Shown: in pieces, positions 24,044 through 34,461 of the stretch | Layout: every line of letters begins with the position of its first letter | Numbering within the stretch: the stretch's first letter is position 1 | NCBI GenBank assembly: GCA_026027325.1 | Contig: JAMSLZ010000008.1 | Location: 310,001 to 374,000, forward strand | DNA length: 64,000 bases | Direction: 5' to 3' | From: Actinomucor elegans | Taxonomy: Eukaryota > Mucoromycota > Mucoromycetes > Mucorales > Mucoraceae | Made by a program: the position numbers and the translations under genes | The notes under the pieces: model-generated | The model's database searches: none | What the model saw: only the letters and a program-made list of their open reading frames with translations | Told to the model about the DNA's origin: nothing

Positions 24044-24920
24044 ATGTCTTTGAATTCAACCATAAATCGACCTATATTATCGCTATCTTGCAGTAGTCTA
24101 GATCCAATTGAACAGGACGATACAATAAACAATTTGGCAACCATGTGGACTGGTAAATAATTTGGAGAAAAGAAATGCTCAGGTATTAAACAAGCATTTT
24201 TTTTTAGCTTTTAATAAATGTAAATCGTTTATTGAGAATGGCCAAAGATTAGAGAACATGTCCTGGCGACTATGGCAATTTAATCATTCAAGAAAATCAA
24301 CCAATAAGATTGATAATAGCACTATCAAACGATTTATTACAGCTGTTCTATTGTCACCTGCTGATACCGTCCATGACGCATATTCACACGAGGTTCCACA
24401 ACAAATACGGTCTGCAAAGGAAGAACGGCCTACTGAAATGTCGCGTACTTCATCCTTTTGTATGGTGCCGGTTGCCACCACTGTAGATCACGTCCCAAAT
24501 GAGTCTACAAAAGTACAACAGTCAGAGCAACTGCAAAAGCAATTTGTAGTAGTCACTGATGATGATGATGAAGACGAAGACGAAGATGAAGATGATTATT
24601 ATCTAAGTGATGAAGATGAGGAGGAAGAAGAAGATGATGATTATGAGCAAAATATCAATTTTGTCAATGATTTTAAAAAGACTCAACCTAGACCAACTAC
24701 ACCGCGTAGATCATTGCTTTCAGATTTGTTTGGCCGAGTCTCTTCTCCACCTTCTCTTTTATCCAATTCTACTTCATCTTTTACAAGCACAACAAGCACT
24801 TCAATTACACTAGATGATGAAGCGCATCAGCATTCATCCCATATTGCATTAACTAAACAAAAGCCTAGCACGAGTGATCCATCTGAAATAAGATGGCGGG
24901 AGTCATTCCATGGCTGGTAA
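24044..24920 (+). CDS. Protein with AreA-type GATA-like (DUF1752) domain
   Basis: Two exons (24044-24152, 24208-24920) encode 273 aa. The splice restores MWTAFNKCKSFIENG followed by QRLENMSWRLW, the hallmark of the fungal PF08550/DUF1752 family, also found near the N-terminus of AreA-type nitrogen regulators; here there is no GATA zinc finger, so it is one of the stand-alone members. A very acidic run of Asp/Glu (about residues 145-180), a Ser/Thr-rich stretch and a short conserved-looking C-terminus WRESFHGW follow. Stand-alone DUF1752 proteins are poorly characterised, often linked to nutrient signalling; that link is inference here. It ends 125 bp from the 3' end of severin on the other strand. 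Confidence 0.8.
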
Positions 24921-25045
24921 TATAAAAAAAATATAATAAAATTACTATTACACAACATTTCAAAGAGAGGTGTCATGACGAGGCACATTATCAATAATAC
25001 GGAATGAACAAAAGTAGTAAAAAAAAAAAAAAGTGCTTCTTTTTA

Positions 25046-26500
25046 TTACCAGCCTTGCCAGCCTTCTAAACTAGATTCAAACAGTTCATCTTCTCCACCT
25101 TCTGGCACTTGACAGATAGGTGTAAATGCAGAACGACCTTCACATTCCTTGATATACTTTTGAGCATATTCGAGACCATGTTTCTTTTCTTTACGACTGG
25201 CTTTACGGCCAATCCAAGTATATACTTGATGACCCACATCAAATACAAATACATCATGGGTATCAAACATATCTTTGGTAATCACGCCTTCAGCTACAAC
25301 CTCAAACTTCAAATGACCCATACCAAATGGTCCAGAGCTACTCAAGCGCAATAACTTCTTGATGCTCAAAACATCATTTTCTTCTTCTTCAACTTCTGTT
25401 TCTTCAGAAATAGGGCCACTGGATCCAAGTGCTTCAAAGAATTCCCGTTCACCGCTGCCAGAATCTTGTTCTATTTACCGATCAGTACATACACACACAT
25501 ATATATTTTATAAGTATACATCCATACCAACAATGATCATTTCGCCCTTGCCATGACGGTCAGAGATAAGCTGAGAAATAAACTCAGCTGCCTTGGCACG
25601 TTCAATACCATTGGCTTCTGCTCCTTGCCACTGATAGATCTTTTCACCAGTATCCAAGACAAACACAGCTGTGGATCGAAGACTTTCATAGGAAAGAGCA
25701 ACTTCAGAGATAACTACTGCATTTCGGGTACGTGAGCCTTCCAATTGCTTGGGCTTATGAACACGTAAAAGTCGTGTAGGTAACTCTTCTTCTTCTACAT
25801 GGTTAAAGCCGCTTTCAAAACCGCCCTTCAAATAAGTAATGGATCCAAAATAACTATTAAATAACTGTGATTCACGGGATTGAATTTCACGGTGCTGAAC
25901 AGCGTATGTATCGAGGACTAACAAGTTGAGTTTAGAAAGTTTGTTTTATAATCACCCTTTCAACTTACAATCATCCAGTTCAACTGTTTTATAGGCAGCT
26001 GTACCAGCCTCATCTTGTGTAGTTTCTAGACCAAGCCAGAAATGGATATTATGGATCAAGCCATCCGTGTTCTCTTTCTTGGTAGTCTATAAAACATTTT
26101 TTTTAAATATTATATATATATATATATATATATTTACTATGCTATACCTTTAAAACAATATAACTATCGCCTTGAAAGAACTGGCCATATTGATTCTTGG
26201 GAACTGCAACCAAGTTGAAGTTTTGAACGCGCCAAATCCACATGCCCCTTAAAAAAAAAGTATCAGCAATAGTATACATATATCATAGAAAGCTGGATGT
26301 TTTACATTTCATGACCGATAGGAGAACCTTCATAATTCCAAGCTGTTTCAAGTGCGCCTTCGGCCTTACGGTGTTCTCTCTCGAGGTCAGAGCCAAAATT
26401 GGCCAAGTTGGTTTCGTCGAGTTCTGTACAAAAATATAAGTGTCTCTTTCCTCCTTGTGTTGTGCGCGATTGACTTACTCCAGGATGAGTTTTTAAGCAT
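25046..26500 (-). CDS. Severin/fragmin-like actin-severing protein (three gelsolin repeats)
   Basis: Six exons (26479-26500, 26306-26423, 26148-26247, 25969-26086, 25528-25917, 25046-25470) encode 390 aa, the size of three-repeat severins (Dictyostelium severin is 362). These proteins cut and cap actin filaments under calcium control. Gelsolin signatures: [16 protein letters not shown] then [14 protein letters not shown] in repeat 1, [18 protein letters not shown] after the VELDDFLDTYA linker, [17 protein letters not shown] in repeat 2 and [20 protein letters not shown] in repeat 3. An acidic linker ([12 protein letters not shown]) separates repeats 2 and 3. It ends in WQGW with no villin headpiece. 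The first coding exon is just 22 nt. Confidence 0.93.
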
Positions 26501-27984
26501 GTTGAGTGTGGAAAAAAGAAAAAAGAAAAGGGAAAGTGTGGAGCTAAGACGTTCCTACAAATAGTGCTTAAAATTTTGGAACACAGTAGGGTTACACCTT
26601 TTACTTAATGCAATCATAAAGCCTTTTTATCAAGGTACACAAAGCCGTTTTGCCCAAAGACTATCAGTAGATTTTGACAATCAAGGGCAACGAATATATT
26701 ATAAAATGCTTGAGAGTCATTACTTCATTTTCCAAATTTACTCAGTATTTTTAAACGCCAAGAATATGATCATGCGTGCCTGGCTTCAAAACTTTGTGTC
26801 GATAGGTGGCTTCTTAATTCGTTCAAGTATACCTTGGAGCCCGTCACCAAGTAAATACCATGTTATCCTATCTACCGATGACTTAATACACTCGGACATG
26901 TCAAAACGCTTGTTTTGAAACCGGTTGACTCTTCAAATCATTAACCTTTATTAAATAACCAATGGACGAACTACTCAAAGATGAATAGATGAGTATGAGA
27001 CGCAAAGCACAGTCCTTTGTTAATACCAGTTGTATAATATAGTCATTGTCTTTCGGTTAAAGAATAAATTCTATAGATGCAACAGCTCATTATAAATCTA
27101 GTGTACTACTTCAATATGAATTTTTGGTCGGGATCAGTCGAGAATATTGATTTAAAGATTTAGAGAAGAATTACAAATAGTTGACTGCCATTGCAAAAAA
27201 AAATAAAATAAAAACGAAATCATGGAGCTTCCGTTAAATGAAGGTTCTGATAGGTATATCGATTTATTTTAAGTATGTGTTAGTTAGCAAATGTAACATT
27301 AAATTAGAATCGGTTGAGAAATGGAAAAAATAAAAAAAATAAGGGTTATCTACCCTAATGATCTCATCTTAATCGCTACTGTATTTTCAACATTTGCTAA
27401 ATGCATACAGTACTGCCAAGCTATAGTTGTTTTTAAATAATCTAAACTAAATGTAATGTATTGATATCTATGAAATAACAGATTATACATATTTAATATC
27501 AAATGTTCGATGACTGTATTTGTAATATATATATATTATTTGAGCTATTCGCAAGTAAATGAGATCATAAATTATGTCTCTAAATCTCATTTAATGCTAT
27601 CAAAAAGTAATATGAGCGTGTCGAACTAGAAATTTACTCTTTCTTCCATGGCTGATGGTGATTTATAATATCAAACCTGAGTCTCTCCTCAAAAAATTCA
27701 CCCATGTTTAATAGCAAATACTTGCCGATATACAACCAATTATTAACAGTGTTTAAGTAAAGACTAAAGGTAAATTTTAGGATATATAGTTCATTGGGTA
27801 ATTCTTTCAATGGTTCAGACTTCTTTGATAAGTAATACGTTTTAGGATCTTTTAGAAATGCAGTCAAAATTTGTGTATTTTGATGTACTACAACAAAATT
27901 CGAGGTTCTGCAGAAAAAAAAATGTTTTAAAAATTGGATATTTGAGATATATCCTTGGGAATCATTTCATTTCTAACGTCTAAA

Positions 27985-28540
27985 CATTTATCGACTAATT
28001 CCAATTTAATATTGCATCATAATTATTACTTGCTTAGAATGAAATGTTGGCTCTATCAGGACCATTATTTGACATAAAATATAATGAATACCTTCTATTT
28101 TAGATATGCATATTTAAGTAGTGGCTACTATTGGTTTCTTAAGAGATTTCGATTTAATATCGCATTTGACAACTGTTATATGTTTAAAATAAAGCATTTG
28201 GTTACTAGAATCATTTTTTGATTAAAACACTATATTTAAATGGATGACTGCATTTCATAGAAACCAGACCCAATGATTAATAGACTTCTTGGCCGATTTC
28301 TGGTATATGTTGCATCGGATAAGCAACACATGTTCAAAGCAATCTACATCATTAGCTAAATTATTCATTCATTAAGTCGCAGTAACTATATTCTATTACG
28401 GCAACTGGCTTTAAAAGGTATACCTTCCATACATACTAGACCAATGGATTTATAGATGTTTTGACTGACTTCTACTTAATGTCCATATCTAATAGATATT
28501 TCATGTTGCTAAATTTATCATAACCTGTATAGCTATTATA
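27985..28540 (+). repeat. Dispersed degenerate repeat, array of about four copies
   Basis: Copies begin near 27985, 28140, 28290 and 28460. Blocks include CCAATTTAATATTGCATCAT, CTTAGAATGAAATGTTGG and CAGGACCATTATTTGACA in the first copy, TCGATTTAATATCGCATTTG in the second, and GGTATATGTTGCATCGGAT followed by CATGTTCAAAGCAATCTACA in the third. The period is 150-175 bp. Confidence 0.6.
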
Positions 28541-29353
28541 AAGAAGTATACTTATATTCATTACAAACGAATAATCAGCTGTAAATATAGTACTACTTAT
28601 CCTCTGCACATTTCAACTCATCTTAAGATTTTAACATGTCTTTATTATGTAAATATTTCCACATCAACTGTTGAAGAAATATATGATGTAAACTGTATTT
28701 GGTTTAGAAGAATCCTTGGGTGCTTTAAAGATATAATTCATAATACTAAATGAATAAGCTGTAAATAGTGGACGCAACTGTAGAACAATACAGCTTGCAC
28801 TATCATTGGCTGAATACCCCCTCTTAAGAACTTTTTTTTTGAGATCATTTGCAGAAATTTCATATATATATATATAACATCTCGTTTATGACTTCGATAT
28901 ATTTTAATAGTATTTCCGTTGATAGAATCGCGTTTAATGCGTTTTAAGTTGATATTTCGTCGAAAATCAAGAGTAATGCCGTAAGATTGATAATAAGAGT
29001 CAAGAGAAAGCGATTGTAATCAAGATGAAAGCATAGACCAAATATTGAATATGTTGTTGTATACTAAATTTATGTATTGTATCGTTATTATCCAATATTC
29101 CTAATCATAGATCACGTTATGTGAGATGAGTAGTTTGCATGCGAGTGATATGCGTTATAATCAAAGACATTCATGACTTTTCTAAGAATGGTGCGTATTC
29201 AAGTGCTTGACAGAGCGATAAAGCAGGCTCACTAATTATCCATATATATTCGTAGGTAATTTCTTTCAATAGAAAACTTCTTTTTATCGAGTGATTAAAA
29301 GAAGTAAGCTAGGCATAAACTGTTCCAATCTTGAAAACGTCCATCTTCTATGG

Positions 29354-30405
29354 TCAACTTTTTAATGACTTAGCCTGCTTTGGATTTTTCAAGTCGGTCA
29401 ACTGTTTTTTATCTACATCTTCTTCACAAACATATACAGCAATATCTTCCAAGAAAACGTTAGTATTATCCATCATTTCTAGAATATTATTACTAAAATA
29501 AACAGGCCACATATAGAGTTTTTCAAGTCGAGTCCTGTTGCCAATAGCCATTTGAACTTATTCTGCGATTATTTTTCTGTAATCTTGTAATTCTAGCATA
29601 TCCATATCACTTACAGTAATACTGAAAATGTTAAGACACTTGTGACATATACATTTGATAAAACATAATCTCTCTCTCTCTCTTTTTTTTTTTTACCTTT
29701 GTTCTCTACAAAGCAAAGGTTTGGAAATAAATCCGCAACAAAATTGATCTTGAAAGTGCACAATTTTGTTGTTGTGAGGAAGCAATCGACAAAGAATGGT
29801 AATCGTTCATGATATTCTCTTTCGAAAAGTACTAGTCCTTCAGCGTTAAGTTTAAATGATACAGGTTTGGTGTATTTTCATGTAATATATCGAATGTAGG
29901 TACATGTTTCAATTAATGGACAAAGTTGAGCAGCATACTATTATCCACTGTACACAGAAAATTTAAGTTTAAAGAAGCGAGTGATCTCATTTGAAAGTGC
30001 CTCGAGTAAATACATTGTGAGGCGATAATTGTCTTTACTAACAACTTTGAGTTTCTTCCAGTTTGTAGTGAAAGAAGTTACACTAATGTTATTATGGCAT
30101 TCATTACAGTCTTCCTACACGCCCAATTTCAAAGACTGTAGACTCGAACAAAATTTAGATAGCTCCAAAGGATCGTTGACACAAGCTATACTCAAATTCG
30201 CTATCTGTTTCTCTAGGTCTTTATCGTATAGATACCTAATTTTCCCTACCGTTCTAAAATCACATTGAAGACAGCTAAAACGAATTACTGTGTACAGTGT
30301 TCGAAGCCTTCGGATCTCAATCACCATATAACAATGTGCACTGAGGTTTGTCTTTAAAAGTTAATCGACTGAATATATTGATTTGGGGCTCTTGAGGATT
30401 GATAC
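29354..30405 (-). pseudogene. Decayed F-box/leucine-rich-repeat protein gene
   Basis: Read on the minus strand, 30400 down to about 30320 gives an F-box-like stretch, PQINIFSRLTFKDKPQCTLL, followed by a stop where the invariant Trp region should be. Further down come LSIACVNDPLELSKFCSSLQ then SLKLGV, pieces like HVPTFDILHENTPNLYHLNL, and finally NRTRLEKLYMWPVYFSNNIL, all in different frames and broken by stops. This matches the order F-box then leucine-rich repeats of the large Mucorales F-box families, which bind Skp1 in SCF ubiquitin ligases. There is no way to splice it into an open frame that I could find, so I call it a pseudogene. Confidence 0.6.
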
Positions 30406-31263
30406 TTATTTAAAAAAGCGAATCCAGGCAAGGAAAGAAAAGAAAGATATATACAAAAAAAAAAGCTTTTTTCGTCTAATTGATTAAATTACACAGTATG
30501 CATAATGCCAGAAGGCTTATTCAGACTCTAAGACTAATAAAATAAAGTATTTATCATAGTAATGATATATTGCATTAAATGTATGACATACCAAGTAAGA
30601 GGTAGATAATGGTCGTTCTTATTACATGTAATAAAAATGCTCAAAATGATAATGTGCGAGGAATGGTGATTTGACCGATAATGGCTCAAGTTAAAGATAG
30701 TCTGCGTGTAAGGAAATTTAAGATAAAAGTGCAGATGTGTATTCAGAGTTACCTGCTGAAGAATGGGAAATTCAAGCATGGTGTTTTTTTTTAATTCTGC
30801 AAGAATTGCCACTTGGCCATACTCAAACATCAACATCTACAACTTAATTACAGTTTCAAAGCGTAAATGTGGACTTTATCGACAGACTATAGCAGCTTAA
30901 AAATTCGTATAATAGAGCATGAAACAACTTGAAAGGTCTCTTTCTTTATTTCAGCCTAGATTTTTGGACCCCTGTTTAACAAAGCAAGGAACAACGATAC
31001 AGTTTGACTATTCTTTATTGGACACATAGATAAACGAATACATCAAGTAGTATACCTACGAAAACAATAGTGAGAACTATGTTAGTCACCACCTTTTCAT
31101 GTAAGCCAAGCCTAGTCATTATTAGATTTTTCAATCGAATCAGGCTTAATCTCACACTTTAAGGCAAGCACTTGTACACAAGTAATTGCCGCATCAGACG
31201 AAAGCATTTTTTTAACTACAATGAAAATAGAATCCGTTAATGACCGATAATATATCATACGTT

Positions 31264-31350
31264 TTCTCGTCCGACTCCTGTCAAATGTCGTATGTATATA
31301 CCTAATTAATACTCTATGCTTATAACAAGCTGCTACATCTAATTAGCATA
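31264..31350 (+). repeat. Dispersed degenerate repeat, single copy
   Basis: Blocks TCCTGTCAAATGTCGTATG, CTAATTAATACTCTATGCTT and GCTACATCTAATTAGCAT occur in family order. It lies about 200 bp beyond the 3' end of the tafazzin gene. Confidence 0.55.
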
Positions 31351-31552
31351 ATAATGCTCCTAGAGAACATGTCGAAAGAAATGATTCAGTATATATTGTC
31401 ATTTGTATTGGCGACATACACTCAAATCTCCACTATCTTGTTCTTTTCCTTGAGTCAACTTGAACACATGTGTTTGTATATAACTGTACATACAAGTTTT
31501 TATTGATCTAACTGAAATATGCTCTATTATGTTCCTCTATATTATTTATAAT

Positions 31553-32593
31553 CTACATGTCGTCGTCATATTCTAATTGCAATTTTTCAATAGCATTATA
31601 CATTCTTTCTGTAATCTTAATTCTAGTTTCTTCCTTTGTCAATTTTCCCTTTTTCCAATCCTGTAGAATGTCAGCATACTCAACAGGATCACCAAATACA
31701 AGTGTGATAGGTTTGCCGAAATAAATCAATTTGGTATCATACAAGGGTTTTGCTAAATGCATACCTTTATGCCAAATAGGAATGACTAAAGGTTCATGAT
31801 CCATATCCATCAAAATACGCCCCACACCCCATTTGAAACGAATCATTTTGTTCTCTTGCGTTACTTTAGCTTCAGGGTAGATATGGACCCAACCGCCTCT
31901 ATTCAATTTATCAATAGCGAAATCAATACCGGGCTGGTAGATGCCTGCGCCTCGAATTGTGGGGATCGTTTGTCCAAACACGAAAAAATAAGATTTGAAT
32001 CTAGCATAGCCAATATTCAGTAAATAAGCTCTAAAACCTTTTTTAAATTATTACTTACATTGAAGTATAGCAAATATCTGCAGCACCAAGGACCCAACGC
32101 ATTTTATGAATCGAGAACAAGGTTTTTAAAGGTAACACGCCCCACAAAAAGGGGTCATCCAATACTGACTCATGGTTTGAAACTATCACCAGAACAGTTT
32201 GTCATTTGCGAAGCATATAAAGTATATATACTTACCTGTAATGAGACCCTGTTTGCGATCGGGATCCTCAATAATTTGAATAAATTTTTCGAGACCATGG
32301 ACCTTTGTTTGACTCAATTTCAAAAAGCCTTTGGCCAATGTACCTGCGCCTCCCATAACAGCTGTGCTGCAAGCATTCCACACAAATCCTTCGCGATGGG
32401 TAATGGGTAGCGTGAATCGTTTCAAAATGGGCTTGGGTATACTTTCCCAAACAAAGGGGGGAGGGATATAAGGTATCTGAGGAGGTGGATTCGTACGTAC
32501 AGGTTTATAGTACCAGTAGGTCACACCCAATGCCAAGGTTGTGACAGCACCAAGTTGTTTTTTACTCATTTTTAATACATGACCTGAAGTCAT
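31553..32593 (-). CDS. TAZ1: Tafazzin-like cardiolipin-remodelling acyltransferase
   Basis: Three exons (32236-32593, 32059-32182, 31553-32030) encode about 319 aa. Tafazzin is a CoA-independent phospholipid-lysophospholipid transacylase of mitochondrial membranes that remodels cardiolipin. Seen: the acyltransferase motif I HESVLD (about 123-128) spanning the sequence after intron 1, LKTLFSIHKMRWVLGAADIC, then GGWVHIYPEAKV, RFKWGVGRILMD and PLVIPIWHKGMH, in the order and spacing of tafazzins. The family PEG motif reads PEA here, a small deviation. A hydrophobic helix near the N-terminus (LGAVTTLALGVTYWYYKP) could be the membrane anchor. The start is the first ATG (32593); an in-frame Met eight codons on is an alternative. 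The CACTA transposon begins 168 bp upstream, so the promoter may be altered. Confidence 0.92.
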
Positions 32594-32760
32594 ATTAGCG
32601 GTTGGGTGCCACTTGGTTGGGAAAAAAAAAAGCAAAAGGATTGAGGGGTTTTTCTCGAGTGGAAGACCAAATGATTATGTAATTTGCTTTTTCTCGCTGA
32701 GAAATATCGGAGGTTGGCTCAAATAGTTTTATTGGATGCGGAGATTTACTCATCATCTTA

Positions 32761-32774
32761 CACTATGGGAAAAA
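32761..32774 (+). repeat. Left terminal inverted repeat of the CACTA element
   Basis: CACTATGGGAAAAA; perfect inverse match to 37986-37999. Confidence 0.93.
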
Positions 32775-33088
32775 TTCGAGTGAATTTCGAGTGAATTTCA
32801 AGTTAACTCGGTTTGCAGGAGAATCGTTGCCGTTTCGAGTGAATTCAAGTTAACTTGCAATTCACCTGCAATTCACTTGAAAATCAGGTTAACCCGAAAT
32901 TCACCTTAAATTAACTCGAAAAACATGTTAACTCGCAATTCACTTGCAATTCACTCGAAAACATGTTAACTTGCAATTCACTTGCAATTCACTCGAAAAA
33001 CATGTTAACTTGCAATTCACTTGCAATTCACTCGAAAAACATGTTAACTTGCAATTCACTTGCAATTCACTCGAAAAGCATGTTAACC
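32775..33088 (+). repeat. Left subterminal repeats, including four tandem ~39-bp units
   Basis: The region is made of short variants of TTCGAGTGAATT and GTTAACTCG. From 32917 it becomes a regular array: units at 32917-32955, 32956-32993, 32994-33032 and 33033-33071, then a partial fifth unit to 33088. Each unit contains the palindrome GTTAAC and two copies of TGCAATTCACT. A 67-codon ORF across it is only the repeat read in frame. Subterminal repeats are the transposase binding region in CACTA elements. Confidence 0.92.
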
Positions 33089-33246
33089 TTCCTATGATTT
33101 CAACCACTTATATTTCAACCTTTTTTGCATGTATTAACCATGTATAGATAATGAAACAACATATGTGTAATGATGACTCTTTATTCAATAAGATAAACGA
33201 TACAAAATGGGTATATAATATTAAGCTAATTATATTTACTGATATA

Positions 33247-33920
33247 TTACTGCAGTCCTTGATTTCTTGCATTTCTTAACTGCGCACCTTCCGCTTGAAG
33301 CCTACAAATGGGTGTTCATTTTTCTCTCCTTTTGATTCAATATGCAATAGTTATAGAATGTACACTTACACTTTCTTCCTGTTATATTTGCTTCTGTTAG
33401 TCCATTTTTCTTGCACAAGAAACTCGCAAGGCCAAAATCTTACACACTTGTTGATGATAGCAAGCCGTTCATCTGATGCTATCGACTGTTGTAGTGCCGA
33501 CTGTATCATGGAGAGCTTATTAAGAGAAGAAAGCAGCCTCCAGCTTTTACATGCAGCTTCTGGGTTCTGCTGCGCAAAAGTTAGTACTGAAGAGAAAGCT
33601 TCTTGATCAAGTATTCCCATCAGGCTGCTGATATCTTCATCATTAGGCACTGGCTCCTTTAGGTGTTCTTTTAAAAAGCATTGGATATAGACTTTAGAAT
33701 TTACTCTCCTTTGCTTCTTTGGCACTGGGATAGTTTTTGAGCTTCCTATGTTTAAAGAGGGTTGAAGCTTTTCATCGAAATAGTTTACGAGATCTTGTTT
33801 AAAATCTTCCATCCAAGGTGGAGGTAGATTTATTTGACTGTTAAGATCTCTGTCGTTTTCTCTGCTGCTGGATTGACTGGATTGGCTGGTCTGTCTAATT
33901 TGTCTTCTGTTAGCTGGCAT
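33247..33920 (-). CDS. Second gene of the CACTA element (accessory/TnpA-like candidate)
   Basis: Two exons (33370-33920, 33247-33301) encode 201 aa. The first 40 residues are Ser/Gln/Arg-rich and polar (MPANRRQIRQTSQSSQSSS), followed by LPPPWMEDFKQDLVNYF and a basic patch PVPKKQRRVNSK; the rest is helical with a Trp-containing segment CVRFWPCEFLVQEKW. I do not recognise a domain. In plant En/Spm elements a second protein (TnpA) binds the subterminal repeats; this one lies in the matching role next to the left repeats, and its basic patch fits DNA binding, but that is inference. It is transcribed divergently from the transposase, about 540 bp apart. Confidence 0.72.
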
Positions 33921-34461
33921 GATTCTAATGATTTTATAAAATTTATGGAAAGAAATGAGTGCAAAAGAAATGCATGTAGTGGAACCATCTTTATATCATA
34001 AGCCCTGCAGTTAAAAATGGCTTTAACTTAATAGGTATAGCCTGTGTCGGGAGAATCTTACCAGGAAGTGCTAGGTATCATATACAAAAAATCAGAACCT
34101 ATTAGAGCTAATGTAACGTAATTATGCGTAATAAACAAACCTTGCTCGAATATTGATATCTCTCTTGTGGTGAAACGCACATATGGCACTCTGCATATAT
34201 ATATTAAGGAATGGGTTTCATCTAACCATCCATCTAAAGAGGGAAGTTTGGATCACCGCTGAAAGGACAATTAATGCAGAGTGAACATATATTAAAAAAG
34301 ACCTTTGATTGTTACCAAGAGACTATTTTCTTTGAAATCTAAATACAAGACATACGTGCTAGATAGGATAGCTAAACTTACTTTAGATCAATAAAACCTC
34401 ATAAAACGGTTTTAATTCATTTATTCGCTTTTTATTCAATTTTTACCGCATCTCTAAAACT

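Larger units (their letters stand above)
26501..31552. other. 5-kb gene-poor region with repeats and relics
   Basis: No intact gene recognised. It holds several copies of the dispersed repeat (about 27985-28540 and 31264-31350) and an F-box/LRR pseudogene (29354-30405, -). A 77-codon minus ORF at 27634-27867 (ending HHQPWKKE) looks compositionally coding, with an unfinished LRR-like flavour, but has no start context or partner exons; it may be another gene relic. Confidence 0.5.

Noticed and set aside
32944..33147. 67-codon ORF made of repeated NLQFTCNSLEKHV units
   Set aside because: It is the 39-bp subterminal repeat (length divisible by three) read in frame, not a gene.
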